The notes below the pieces were generated by a model, which saw nothing but the letters and a program-made list of their open reading frames with translations, was not told where the DNA came from and ran no database searches. From Paramecium tetraurelia (Eukaryota > Ciliophora > Oligohymenophorea > Peniculida > Parameciidae), in NCBI RefSeq assembly GCF_000165425.1, contig NW_001799645.1:248001-312000 (forward strand): DNA of 64,000 nt, in the 5' to 3' direction. The position numbers were made by a program, and so were the translations under genes. This document shows positions 37,333-50,703 of this stretch, in pieces. How positions within the stretch are numbered: position 1 is the stretch's first letter; every line of letters begins with the position of its first letter.

Positions 37333-38946
37333 ATGAATTAATAAGCAAAGGAACCACTTAATCCAGCAGTTTGTGAAGTCTTTCAAAAACTGCTGTCAGA
37401 TGTATTCATTAAAAAGATTTGGAAGGTAACAATGATACACAAAAGTAGGAATTCAGAGAATCAGGTAATTTATCTGAAGGTAAAATGACCAAATCTAATT
37501 TTACTAAAGAGATGTTAAAATAACTGAAATTGCATGTCAAAAGTAGAGAATACAGTTATATATCCTCTTAATTCTTTTTGATTTTGGCTCCTGAAGAATT
37601 CACAAGATATTAAAATAAAATGAAGAATGATTTTGAAGCCATTGTTGAAAGATCATGTGCTGAATCATATCGATTTGATCCAGATACACAATTGGTTCGA
37701 GAACCTGCATAAAGACGAGATAATTAATCAGAAAAACATCAACCACCAGATTAAGCCTTTGAAAATTGGTTTAAGTAGAATTATGATTAATAATTTCTTA
37801 AATGGTTTGGAACTAATTATAATTCTGACAAAAAAAAGATGAAGATTTCGGCTTTGGATGGTTTGTTTGAAAGATGGTTTAGGTCAAATAATGTTTAACC
37901 AATATTTGAAAAAGCATAATAAGAGAAATCTTAGTAAGAGAAAACTTACTTTGAAATTTGGGTTGGAAAGAAATATGAAACATTGTTTGAAAAGTTATTT
38001 GAAAGTAATATCAATTCATATCTAAGGATTTTAATTGGAATTTGATGATAAAATTGAAATCTAAGATTTAGTACTATCTCTTGGAGTATTAGCAAGAATG
38101 GAATTAGAGAAGAAATTGGAATTGATATTTGATTTAAGTGATGTTGATGAAGATGGATGTCTATCTATTGATGATATACAATAAATGATTAAAAGAATAG
38201 AAAAGAATTTTACAAGGGAAACTTCTCTTATAACTAGTGATTCATAAGCATTATAAAATGAATTGGCTTTCAAAAGAGCTATGAGAAAGTTTTCATGGGC
38301 TACTATTAAAATGGATAAACAGATTGAAATTAAAAATGATGAACTAGGTTTAATTGAAGGAAAGAAGTTTCTCGACTCTCTTAAATAAAACAAAATGTTA
38401 TTTGAAACATTTCTTCCTGGTTAACTCTTATTATATGATGTTTTAATGACAGATTAAGGAGAAAAAGAGTTTCAGATACAAGAAATCGATAACAAAATTC
38501 TAGATGAAAATCAATTCAAGTAAGAACCTAAAAAGGAAGATATCAAAAAAGAAGAATAGGTTGGATAATTTGAATTGTTTAGAAAAGAAATACATGCTCA
38601 ATTAAGAAATAATTATAAAGATAAGTAGATCATATATATAATATGTAGATTGTCCAAATAATATTTACAAGAACATAAAGGCTAAGTTCGCTATCCAGGT
38701 AAAATGGAAGTAGTGTAAGTTGGTAATCAAGCCAAAAGAGTTCCTAAATTAGAAAAATTTGAAGAGAAAAAAGAGGCTAAAAAGGAAAAAGAGGACACTT
38801 AATAAAATTAATAAAAATAAAACAATATTGAATCTCATGGTATAATTCCTATATTTATCGATATAGAAAAAAGATTGAAAGACATGAGAGAACAACGACA
38901 GTAATGGAACATAGAGAGCATATTAAAAGATTACAAAGCTGTATGA
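37333..38946 (+). CDS. EF-hand protein with apparent -1 frame shift near the start
   Basis: About 530 residues. One intron (38005-38026). A canonical EF-hand loop DVDEDGCLSIDD lies near residue 270, with all Ca-binding positions filled, flanked by MELEKKLELIFDLS and IQQMIKRIEKNF; a second, poorer hand may follow. The N-terminal part is Glu/Phe/Trp-rich (FENWFKQNYDQQFLKWF), the C-terminal part strongly charged with KLEKFEEKKEAKKEKED. The first 25 codons join the rest only if one A is added to AAAAA at 37411-37415. A calcium-responsive cytoskeletal or ciliary role is plausible but unproven. The region 37364-37395 carries a 9-bp inverted repeat inside the first codons. Confidence 0.72.
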
Positions 38947-39077
38947 ATTATTAATTTTCTTCTAGAATATATTTTAGTCTCTCTTATTATGGTTATCAGT
39001 ATATTAGAAATTTAATAAATTTAAGAATATATACTAAATCCATATTTAAAATATTTTTAATTCATATGTAAATCTCA

Positions 39078-40179
39078 ATGCGTGCAGTAGTTATGGAAGG
39101 TCCAGGTTAAAAACCTGTTGTCAAAGAAATTCCAATTCCTACTCCTTAATCAGGCTAAGTTTTGATCAAGGTAGACTCTGCTCCAATCAATCCATCAGAT
39201 ATTTCCTTTTTGCATGGGGCTTATTCAAGCAATAAATAATTTCCTTGTGTTCCTGGATTTGAAGGTTCTGGGACAGTAATTGCTAATGGGTATGATTGAA
39301 TCTAATAATTTAGCGGAGGAATCATCGGATGGAGATTGGTAGGAAAAAGAGTGGCTTTCTATTCACAATCTTAATTTGGAACATTTGGAGAATATAGTGT
39401 TGCAGATGCCTTGGGTTGTTTAGAATTAGAAAATGATATTACATTATAAGAGGCTTGTTGTTCATTTGTTAATCCTTTGACAGTGATCTCAATGCTAGAA
39501 GTGGCAAAAGAGCATAAAACTTAAGCTGTTGTTCATACAGCAGCTGCCTCTTAATTAGGCAGAATGATGGTTCGACACTTTTAAGCGAATGGTGTTAGAG
39601 TTATTAATATTGTCAGAAGAGATGCTTAAGTAGAAATGTTGAAGAAGGAAGGAGCAGATATAATATTAAATTCATCCGATTCTGATTTCTTGGAAAAGTT
39701 GAAAAATGTTCTTTAAACTTTACGGTATTTATAAGGTCTATTTCAATAGAGCAACTGTTTTCTTTGATGCTGTAGGAGGAGAATAAAGTGGTAAAATTCT
39801 TGAAGTCATGCCTAGTCATTCAACTTGTTATGTCTATGGAGGACTAAGTCTGAAACCTGTTGGAAATGTCTCAATTATGGATTTGATATTTAAAGATAAA
39901 AAAGTTGTTGGGTTTTGGTTGACATAATATGTGAAGAGCAAAAACATTATTAGTTAAGCTCTATTGTTGAATTAATTAAAGGGATTGATAAAAACCAATC
40001 TTAAAACTATTGTGGCTAAAACAGTTGATGTATCTGAATTCAAAGAGGGCTTAGACTTTTATAAGAAAAACATGAGTGAAGGAAAGGTATTAATTAGATT
40101 CGATTAAAAATAATAATAAGAATAATAATAATAATAAGAATAATAATAATAATAATAATAATAATTACAGTAATAATGA
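39078..40179 (+). CDS. MDR-family quinone oxidoreductase / 2-enoyl reductase-like, poly-Gln tail
   Basis: About 350 residues; introns at 39290-39313 (24 nt) and 39725-39749 (25 nt). The zinc-free MDR fold is clear: MRAVVMEGPGQKPVVKE, VLIKVDSAPINPSDISFL, PCVPGFEGSGTVIA, the Rossmann stretch VVHTAAASQLGRMMVRHF (AxxSxxG in place of GxGxxG), VRVINIVRR, FFDAVGGEQSGKIL and EGKVLIRFD. This is like zeta-crystallin or mitochondrial trans-2-enoyl-CoA reductase; NADPH is the expected cofactor. The gene ends in a run of TAA/TAG/GAA codons (40108-40176) encoding a 20-odd-residue Gln/Glu tail absent from the family. Confidence 0.88.
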
Positions 40180-40826
40180 ATTTATAATATATATAGATGT
40201 TAAATTTATCATTAATTTAAGAATGTCTCTCAATGTATAATGTTAATAAATTTGATATTTACATATCTTAAGTAGCATCTAGAATTATATATAAAATGAA
40301 ATATTCAAACGAATACAATATGTAATTAAAAATAATAATTAATATATTAAATAAATATTTTATCATATTCTACCACCTTTCTAAAGTTAACAATGTATCT
40401 AGTAGAATTGTGGATGTTTATTTTCTGAATCTTTGATTAAAGTTTTATGTTTCCCCAAATTAATAAAAATTAAAATTTTATTATGAGGAAAATGTAGATA
40501 AGCAACATTCTTATCACATTTTTATTTAAACACACTTTAGTCGCTGAGTATATATAATGATTGTTTAGTCATAAGTGTCTATTTATGAGACAAGATAATA
40601 ATTTTAGAATGTTTTGTCGTATACTAACAATTGATGTTAACTGTTAAATGATTACATTTGTTTGGTTCTGTATTGCTGTTGAAAATCTAAAATGAACCCT
40701 AGATGAAGATCTTTAAAGATATAAAAAAGTATCTATTTAGTTCTAATACAAATAGTCAGAATTAAACAGTAGTAAAATTAATTTAAGTTGCTAATACCTA
40801 TTGTAATTAAAATATATTTTCTTTAA
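40180..40826. other. Intergenic, no gene seen
   Basis: About 650 bp, very AT-rich. Contains ta/tat-rich stretches but no sustained coding frame or recognisable RNA. Confidence 0.5.
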
Positions 40827-41360
40827 ATGTTAACTTCATTTGAAGACTGTTTATATGGTGAAAATACAGCACCAGGATTTTGCAATCTTGAGACTGATAC
40901 TTTCCCTTTTACCTAAATTGATGAATTCGAAAATTATAGTGGAATGCTGATAGAAGCTCAATTATAAGATTAACTCAGCTTTAATATTGATTAACCAGAA
41001 AGTGAGTCTCAATCAGCATTCCACAATAAAATCCCAAAATCAAGCAAATAAATTCATAAGAAAAAATATAGATTCCCTAGAGAATCTAAAAATTATTTCA
41101 AAAACATTGGGCCAAAGCTCAAGGAATTCATTATTGAAAATTTCTCTCATATCCCTCAAATAATGAATCAACCTCTAATTAAAGAGTTTCTGGATATACA
41201 AAATTAGAGGCATATCAAGTTGCATATTTAGCGACTATGTGAAACAAGAGAAGGCTAAGCTATTGCTAAGTCTTACTTCAAAAACTATAGATGGGCCAAG
41301 TCTCTTGTAAACGATGATCTCAGTAGCTATTTTCGCCTTAATAGCGATTGGAATAATTGA
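40827..41360 (+). CDS. Unknown 177-aa protein
   Basis: Single exon, 178 codons. The first half is acidic and Asn/Gln/Ser-rich with Cys (MLTSFEDCLYGENTAPGF), the second half basic and helical: KKKYRFPRESKNYFKNIG, FIIENFSHIPQIMNQPL, KLHIQRLCETREGQ and AIAKSYFKNYRWAKSLV. The basic helical half could bind nucleic acid, but no known domain is seen. Isolated between two long gene-poor stretches. Confidence 0.68.
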
Positions 41361-42407
41361 TTATATGTATATTATAACAATATTCCACTTTATTTATATT
41401 TTTTACTAATTTTAAGTATTCTAGCTGTTCAATAAGGAACAAAAATATCCTCAATAATCTAAAGAGTTTCTTCTATATACTAATATTAATAATTTAAAAA
41501 AAACTAATCTATCAAAATCAAACTTATTACTTTTTATCGGCTGTTTAGAAATCATTAAAAGGAAAATATCTTAACATTAATTACTATGTAAACCAAATAG
41601 TTTGAGAGATTTAGTTAGTAATTTAGATGGATAATAATTTTATCTAAATGAAATCTATTAAGCCTAAATTCCATAAAGAGTATCAATTATTAATCAATAC
41701 TAAGAATACTTTATTACTCTACATCATATTGGATCATATTCGATCAATTAACTGAGTCCTTGACTTGAAATTTTATAATATCAAATACATATTTATATTG
41801 CTTAAATTTTCAAATATTTAGTAAAATAATGATTATAATAAAGTGAATTCATTTGAGAAGATTGAAATATTTGACTTAATTAGACACATATGGCTCTTAA
41901 AAATTAGGATAATAGCCCAAAAGATATTAAATAGAATTATTTAAAGTATCTAAAAATAATTATTTTATTTTTTTTAAATAATGGAAAATTCAATTATTGA
42001 TAGGCCACTCAGTAATAATGAAGTATTGATAATGCTTTTTTTATGAAATTTACTTAAACTACTATTTATTAATAATTAATAAATCCATCCACTCTGCAAA
42101 GTCAACATATTTGAAAATCAAGGTCTATATTTATAATCAGATAATGTCTAAAAGTATTAAATCAATTATCAAAATGATCTTTGAAAATAAATGTACATAA
42201 GATTTTCTTATTGCACAAGCTATTTATTCTAAGATATGAAAGAAATCATCCTACAATTGAGAGAAAGAAAACAAATATTATTAAATAAATAATTAATAAA
42301 GTCATACCCTTACATAAAATTGCGATTACTAAAAGTCGATTATCAAATATATTATATTTTTAATATAAGTGTTGTATATTTTATAATTTAATTGCAAAAG
42401 GTTAAAA
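41361..42407. other. Gene-poor stretch, possible debris
   Basis: About 1 kb of AT-rich DNA. A few short coding-like runs occur (near 41975-42020 and 42090-42230), none joined by proper introns or long enough to call. May include a decayed gene. Confidence 0.4.
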
Positions 42408-43514
42408 TCATAAATTAATTAATGATTATAGATGTTGTAATAATTAATCCTTTTATTTTATTTTTTCTATCAGCTCTTTATTTTAGGATTCTCTCAACAT
42501 ATTCATACATACTTCTAAATAGGGTTGCTTTGAATTTTTATTCAATTTGCACTGTGCACATATTATAATCTGTGTAAATTTAGGATAAAGTCCTTATAAC
42601 AATTCAATCTATCGTTAATAATACTTGGTTTATTTTTCATTTAGAAGATGAATTTTCATGATGCTATTTGAAAAATTGAGTTCAATATAAAAGTACTCCC
42701 GATTATCTGAACTAGTCGTAATAAAGAAGAGATTCTCATAAATTAATTCCAAATCATATTTAATTTGTTCATATTAAAAAACATAGTTTTAGTATTTTTC
42801 CATAAATTACTTTTAATTCATTTCTTAATTTAAAATGGAACTAGGAAAGAAAATTAGTGTCTTACCTTTTTTGGCCTAATTTGAATTGTCTTTGATATAT
42901 TAATTTAAATTCTGTTGATTTAAATATTAGGCGAAAGCATCAATAATTTCATATGATTCCTATGTAATTGCCTCTTTTGTAATCAATTAATTGAAATAAT
43001 ATTAACCTTAATTGTCTTTAGTAATATGTTCAGAACTGAAGTATGCATCTTTCGGGGCTTTTTCTGTATTGCCTTGAAAGTAGATTTTTTTTGTCTTCTT
43101 TTCATATATTATTATTTAGTTGTTCTATTGCAGAGTGCATCTATACAATTAATTAAAATGATCGTCTAGCTTGAATTGATATTCTAAAGTTTTAATTCGC
43201 ATTCCTTATGGTTATTCTGATCTTGTTTCGTATGATGTGGATTCTGTTGAAATTTTGAGAATCTAAAATTCATTGTTTGAAATAGCCAATTCAACATTTT
43301 TTACTTTAGGAGAGTCATTCTCAATTTATTGATCTAACATATCTTTATCATTAGAATGATGTAATATTGATATTGATTATTTTATTACGTTCTTAATGTT
43401 GTGATCCTTTTATTCGCCTGTTAAAAATTTACAGTACTTTAGAATAATGTAGATTAATAATAATCCAAGGAGAGCAGCTATAATTATTATTATTACTATT
43501 TGATAGATTTCCAT
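42408..43514 (-). CDS. Single-pass membrane protein, unknown (368 aa)
   Basis: One open frame of 369 codons. Residues 5-28 form a strong membrane span (YQIVIIIIIAALLGLLLIYI) right after the start, then KYCKFLTGEQK, so probably a type III or signal-anchored protein. The remainder is soluble: two similar-looking segments contain KLDDHFNQLYRCTLQQ and NQIIIYEKKTKKIYFQ, then ENLFFITTSSDNREYF and a CAQC motif near the end (IIICAQCKLNK). No family recognised. Shares a 102-bp divergent gap with the giant gene that follows. Confidence 0.75.
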
Positions 43515-43616
43515 AGTTATTGAAAATAAAATAATGTTAGGAAAATAAAAGTAGTATATATATATAATTAAAGTAATGATCAGGATAATAATTATTATAT
43601 TAATAAATTCAGAAAA
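43515..43616. promoter_or_regulatory. 102-bp divergent promoter
   Basis: AT-rich gap between a minus-strand membrane-protein gene and the giant plus-strand gene; includes an alternating (ta)n run near 43555-43566. Both promoters are expected here. Confidence 0.35.
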
Positions 43617-46600
43617 ATGAAACAGAAATTATCTTTCTCATTTGTACCATCCTTACCGTTGGATGCTTAAATTTAGGATCTGGAGGTATTTCGATATAAT
43701 TATATCAATATAGAAAAGGATATTAGAGGAATAAAATCTAAAAAAAATTTGCTTTAAAGAGTTTCAAAATCAATATCGCATAGATCATCTTCTAAAAGTC
43801 TAATCAAATCTTAGATAAATCAATACCATTCGATAAGTGAAGTTTTCAAGTACTGCTTTAACAATTGAACATTTTGCATTGTTGGCTTAGTGGCTTAAAC
43901 AATTGCAATGCAATAGTTTTATAATCAAATTAAATAATAACAAACTAGATAACATTGAAATTCAGGAGTTCCTGAATACTATAGTAAAAGGGGATATTTA
44001 AATAAAAAAAGTATATTTTCATTTCAATTTTAGATATTAATTACAAATAATCCAGGAATTTATAAAGAATAAATGATATCTGATCTGAAAACTCTTATAA
44101 GACAATAAAATGCAAATAATTATTAACAAGAATATAAATTGGTATTAAACAAATAGTACTTGTCAATTGCAATCATTAGATAGAATTTTAATGAATCATA
44201 AGCATAGAGAGAAATAAGGGAAAAGAAAGCATTTTAAAAGATTAGTAAACTCAACTTCTTCTCGTTTTCTTTCAATTCAACTTTTACTTAATCTAATTTC
44301 AGAGCCTTAGAATAATTAATTAATCTGAATTTCAATGAAAATAGAATTGATTAAATATCTAAATTACAAATATCATCAAGTTTGATTGTAAACTCAGCAA
44401 TTATGTGTGAGTAAATGTCTACTTCAAAAGGATTATTAAAACTGAAGATGTAATAATAGCAAATGCTCAATTATTCAGTTCCTATAGAGAATTTAATGGG
44501 AAATAGATATCATAAATTTATAGTAAATGAATTGGATATTGAAAAAAATATATCGATTCTAGAGAAAACATATAAGATCCTTTCTGACAATATATTTTTA
44601 CATTGCAAATAAATTAAATTTAGTAGTTCCTTGCCTTAATAATTAAGTACTCTTTATAAGATGTTTGTGATGACTGAATCCTTTTAATAATACTCAAACC
44701 AATTAGTCTAATAATCCAAAGAATAGGGAAGGATTCTCAAATAAAATTTAAAAGTACTAGATTTATCTTGCCTTGAAAATTATAATAGACATGACTTAAT
44801 TGTCAAATTTTTATCAGCCTTTGTTTTTACAGAAACATCGAATCTAAAGAAATTAAGTAACAAAATTCTATTCATCTATTATAGGTGTTCAAAATGTTGA
44901 TATCGGACGTACTTAAGCATACATCTAAACAGCCTAAAGATTTAGAGAGTATATTCAACAAGAATAGTAAAAATACCCTTTTTATTAAAATTTCAAATTA
45001 CCTTTAAAATCCATAAAGTTACCTAATTAAACATATAGAATGGAAAGTGCAACAATGAAATAGTTTTTCTAAGAGTTCTTTTTTACTAGAGTAGGAGATA
45101 TTTTAGAGATTGAAGAATTTATAATGGAGAAGTGTTTCAAATAATCAAATAGAGAGGAAGGATTAAAAGAGAATTGTGCAGAAATATTTTAATAACTACA
45201 AGCTAATCCTGGAATACGATATTCAATTAAAAGAATTAAGTTCATAGAAGCATCCTATATATTTGATAGTGTGACATATCGTTGTTTATTCTTAAACACA
45301 TGTTTTAATGTTGAAGAATTGATGATACAGAAGGATACTATTGCAGGGGAATTTATTTAATTTGTTAATGAAACTGAATAATTCTTTCTTACTCAACCTT
45401 TGGAATTCAAATTACCATTATAAACAATAATTTTAGATTCAATAGATGAAATTGTATTTAATATTAGTGATTTATTGCAATTCTTTGTATTTCATGATAG
45501 AATGTAAATTAAAAAATTGGCATTAAAATCAATAGTATTGTTGTATTCTTAACAGTCTATTTCTAAATTAGAAGAAGTGATAGATTCAAAACATAAAAAT
45601 AAAATATTGCCTTTGGAGGAATTTGAATTTTTCAATTTAATAGATGACGTTGGAGTTCTGCAATTCTTTAAATATGTTGTATTTTGTAAGAATATTCGAT
45701 TAAAGAAATTAAAATTTGGAAATCTTGACTTTTCAGCTTGTGTGTACTTCTTATAATAATTCATTGAATAACAAAATGAATTGAATTTAAATCATTCCTT
45801 GTAAGATTTGAATTTCCTTAAGATATCATAAGTGCATTTTGAAGATGAAATATCTTGGGAATTCTTCTTATAACAATTTGTGCTTCATCCAACAATGAAA
45901 TTGAAAACATTGAAAATACAAGAATAAAATTTGAATGATGCCTTTTATAAAGGGATTAGTTAATGTTTTGAGAATTCTGGAGAAATTTTGAAATTAGAGT
46001 TGAAGGAATTAAAATATAAAAAATGTGAAATTATGGTAGATCCATTAACAGCCTTTTTATACACTAGTTCTTTGAATCACTTATCATTTGTTTCATGCAA
46101 AAATATGGAATAAGGTTTGAAAATGAGTATGGATAATTATCATTAATCGAATGTTAAATAATACAACAATTTTAACCTTGAATCATTTTCACTTAAATTA
46201 AGTAAAGTGGAGGACACAAAGATCTTCAAATGGTTGATTAAGGAGATTGCTTTAAATCTACAACATCAAAAACTAAAGAAACTAAACCTTTCTGATTGCA
46301 ATTTAACTAATGAACATCTAAGAATCCTATAAGAACAGATCGAACTCATTAAAGAGAATAATCAAAAATAAAAATAGGCATTTCACCTATATAATTTGAA
46401 GATTGACTCAAATCAATCAATTACTGAATAAACCTGGATAGATTTCTTTAATGTTCTTATGAAAAGCAAATCAATCGATGAATTAGATAAGATATCTGAG
46501 AAGACAAGTACTCATTAATAGAAATCCAGCAGTCAAAAAAAGAAAATAAAATAAGCTAAATCTATACACGATAAGGAATAGTAATTATCTATCAATAGGA

Positions 46601-49600
46601 GCAAAATAGAAGATCAATAGGATAGAGAAATTAAAGAGAAGATCGATGCATTATAAAAGAATATTGTTGAATCAACATTATACAAGAACGATTTGAATCT
46701 AAAGAGTAAGATAGTCAATAATTACCATATCTTTACTCCAAATTTTCCTAAACAATTGAAATCGTTAAATCTAAATATGAATTTCTAGGAATTGAATTAA
46801 AATGATAAAACATAAATTTATGAAAGATTGATATCTGGATTGATTATGCATCCGGAAAATCAATTGACTGAATTAACATTGATTCATTTGAATTTAATTT
46901 TGTTTATGGAGAAATGTGAATAATTTCTTATCTACTCAAATGTTTATTAGAATAAATGTATTAAAACTGAAGATAATAAATGGTCAAGCAAATTAGAAAG
47001 TTTATCATTAAAGAATCTTGCTACTTAAAATTAGAAAAGCACAGAATAATTCGTCAAAACATTTATTTGTTCCTAATCAGTGAATTTATAGAAGTTACTA
47101 TTAGACAACTTTAATGAATAATTGATAGTAAGTTTGATGAACTAAATTCATAATCGATAAGATTATTAAATAACGGAGCTTACTCTCAATTGCAATTATG
47201 AATCAATTGAAGAGAAGTACTTTGACATGTTTGTAAACGATATTATCTATTGTCAAAGGTTTCCCTTAACAAAAATTGAACTTAATGGTATAGGAGTACA
47301 ATAAAAAAATAAGCAAATAAGTTCAACTTAAACTAAATGCTCAACCAATCTTTAATAAATTTATTAAAAATAAAAACAGATATCTTTAAATTAAATAACA
47401 ATCCAATTGATTGATGAGTAATAGGCTAAGACTTTCATTCCTATTTTAGGACATCTATTATAATAGCCTGAAAGTAAATTGGAAGTTATCAAAATACAGA
47501 CAAAGGCTTAATAAGAAAACTTATCATCTAATTTCTTTTCATAATTAACAAATTAATTGACTGATATTTAAGAACTGAATTTGAAGGAAATAAATATTCA
47601 AGGCAAGGTAGTTTTTGATGAGATATTTATTGAATTTTTAGATAAATGCATAACATCCTTAGAAACATTGTATATTACTACAGTAGATTTTCCATATTCA
47701 TAGAAATTAGCAGAGAGTCTTAATAAACTAAAAAGAAAGGAGAAGAAATCTAAATTTACAGTAGAAATAAAATAAGTTCCTACTGGAACTGAACATTTCT
47801 ATGAGCATTTTACATTTAATAAAAACATCAAAGCTACTAACATAGTATTGAATAGTCATTAAAATTTCACTTTACTTAGATTTGATACGATGAGTCCTTT
47901 TATAAAATCAATAAAATTAGATATGAGTTTACTTTACAGTTCTACTGTTAGATTAAACAGAGATAAATTAACATTACTAAGTCAAGGATTTATTTACAAT
48001 GAATAGAGTCATGTTGAAGAGATCCTCTTATATCAATGCTAATTAAAGAGAGAGGAGATTGAAGCCTTTTGTTAACCAGCAGCTCAATTCAGACAATAGA
48101 TCATTCAATAATAAAGAGAGAGTGTTTGCTAATTAAAACTAAAGCAATTTTCAATTTATTATTCATTGTATATTGGTGAAACAGGTTGTGAACTTATTTC
48201 AAAGGATTTAATCTTTTTTGAATATATTGATATTGAGAGAATAGATTTCTTGGTTACCAATTTTAATGATCAAATGTGTGATCACTTTAGTCAAGCTGCC
48301 AAAAATTGGTTAGCATTCCAATAAGAACATAATCGAAAATACAAAGATAAATATCCACTGAAATATTTGGATATTGGCAGAAATGAGTTTGTTTAATCAA
48401 GAGCCACTTGGGCCAATCTACTCTAAACATTAGTTTTTACAGATAAAGCAACCGAATTATCAACTCTAAATATCTAATTTATGGGTTTTAATGATGAAAC
48501 CATATCTTACCTAGTTGAACAAGCGTAATTGTTTTTAGATCAAAAACCAAATGGCTATGTATTACCAATTAAGAAGATCAACTTCTCGTAAAATAATGCA
48601 TTGACTCACAAAGGTTGGAAAAATCTGTTTGACAATTTCTTTTTACATAAGAAAGTTAATCTTATTGAATTGAACATGATTAGCACCATGTTAGATACTC
48701 AAATCAAATTGAATACTATTTACGAATGCATTAAAAAAAGAGCCTTACAAGAACCAAATTAAAAATTACAATTACAAGTCTTTTTATGTTACAATGTATC
48801 TCTCAAAAATTCTATCGAACCTTATCTCCAGGTTCCTGCTAAAGATTATCCAAAACCAAAACACTTGCCTGTTGATATCGATTATGATAGTTGGAAGTAT
48901 GGAATCTTTGATGGAATTCCCGAAGAAATCGGTTCAATCATTATGTTAGTGAATACCTTGATAAAAAAGAGAAATGAATTTATAGAAACTAATAAATGGA
49001 AATTATTCGAAGATATTAGGTTTCCCAATTATCATCTGAACTTCCATTAACATTACTTAGATATATTGAATTCCTATATTTATTAACGAAAAAACAAATT
49101 AGCCAACCTCTATTTAAATTTATCCACTCTTGATATTATGTGCCAATTCTTTAACTATACTACATAAATTAAAGCCACTCCTTATCCCTATAGATTAGTA
49201 TTTTCAGAGGAATCATTACAATACTTATCAGAACAACAGATTAAAATAAAGAAATTAAAGTTGATTTAAACCCCATTTGCAAAATTAGAAAAACTCTCTT
49301 AATTGGATGCCCTCTAAATTTGGTAGTAAATTCGTTAATTAAATATTCAAATTCAGAAGATTGAAATGGAATACCATTTGAATGATGAATTAATAGAAGA
49401 GATGTTTAAGTAAGACTATAATGAATCCGATCTATTGGATTTGATTACATTAATCCCTCCTGCTAAAATCAGAATTGAAAATACCTTGACTTTAAATACA
49501 CTCAAAGGATTTTATAGTATTCTACATAACCAGTACTACTTCTCATCATCTATTGTCAAATATTCATTCAATGATTGGATCAACACAGGCTTAGCATATT

Positions 49601-50703
49601 AGATAAGAGAGTATGCTTATAATTATGTGCCCAAGTCCTCAATTTAATCAAAACTTAAAACAATTGGATATAACTTAAGTAATTGGTTGGTCATTCCGCA
49701 ATAAACTTATACATCTTACAATGACAACGAATATCTACAGTAATATCTTGAAAAAGCCTTTAATCCAATATTAGTAGTCACTTTAATTAATATGTTTTAC
49801 TTGATTTTACTCATCATCTTACCATTTTAACATATAAATAGATATTCATTAGATCATCAATTAAATTTTAGTCTATTAAACCCTTTCCAATTTATAATAT
49901 TTGCTTCAACTGCTTACGAGTGCTATCTCATACACAATTTATTAAGAAATAGGCCAACCTCTTGGAAATAACTGATATTAAGATAAGTCTAAGACATACC
50001 AAAAATGGTTTTATTAAAATTCATCCCCTAATTTAATGCCTTTTCGATATTAATGTTCTATGAATCTGAATCCTACATTATATTCACTCTCTTTATGATC
50101 ATCTATCTTTGTCATTATTTTTCATTGCTATTTTAGAATTCAAAAATACTCTACTAATAATATAAGAATAAAAAAGCCACTCTTTAGGAATTATATCAAT
50201 TAAGTAGAATAGGTAAGTTTACAGAGGTTGAAAATATAGTAAATGAAATCTTGCCATTTAATTCAACTGTTATTAAAAAAACAAAGTTAGCATAGAGAAT
50301 GTTGCCAAAAAGTGTTTGGGGAAAAGCTATTCACAATAAAATCTATTATAATTTAAGGGAATTTTTAGAAAAAGATTTACCATTTAGTATTTTAAATACA
50401 GTCTTCATACTTTCATAATTATGTATGAATGCGATAACATTATTTTATTAGTTATCTTACATAGGACAATTGGTGTAGATATATATTTCATTTAAAAAGT
50501 AATTTTATTTATGATTCCTAATTAGTTTCATTTCTTATAGACCATCAGTCATAACCTAGGATGATTTTGATGTGATTTGTAAGCGAAACAAAAATAGCTA
50601 CAACAAAACCAAATTACACTTATTAGAAAAGGAGAAATAGCAATTGGAATTATATGCAACTATCTATAATGAGAAAGAATTAAAAAATAAGAAAAAGAAA
50701 TGA
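43617..50703 (+). CDS. Giant leucine-rich, multi-pass membrane protein (about 2326 aa)
   Basis: Five exons; introns at 43686-43713, 44011-44033, 44857-44884 and 50499-50525. The first 2000 residues are built of irregular leucine-rich strands and helices (LKKLNLSDCNLTNEHL, LIELNMISTMLD, LKYLDIGRNEF), the look of RNI-like LRR repeats, with a charged coiled linker near 46500-46680. Near the end are four hydrophobic spans: LVVTLINMFYLILLIIL, FQFIIFASTAYECYLI, YIIFTLFMIIYLCHYF and FSILNTVFILSQLCMN. The last is followed by a basic Lys-rich tail. The first TGA is at 50701-50703, but coding-like sequence continues in the same frame (next entry). Function unknown; a large sensor or adhesion protein is one guess. 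Confidence 0.78.

Noticed and set aside
37364..37395. 9-bp inverted repeat cagcagttt / aaactgctg
   Set aside because: Short, inside coding sequence, with a 14-nt loop; expected by chance at this scale, so not listed as a repeat feature.
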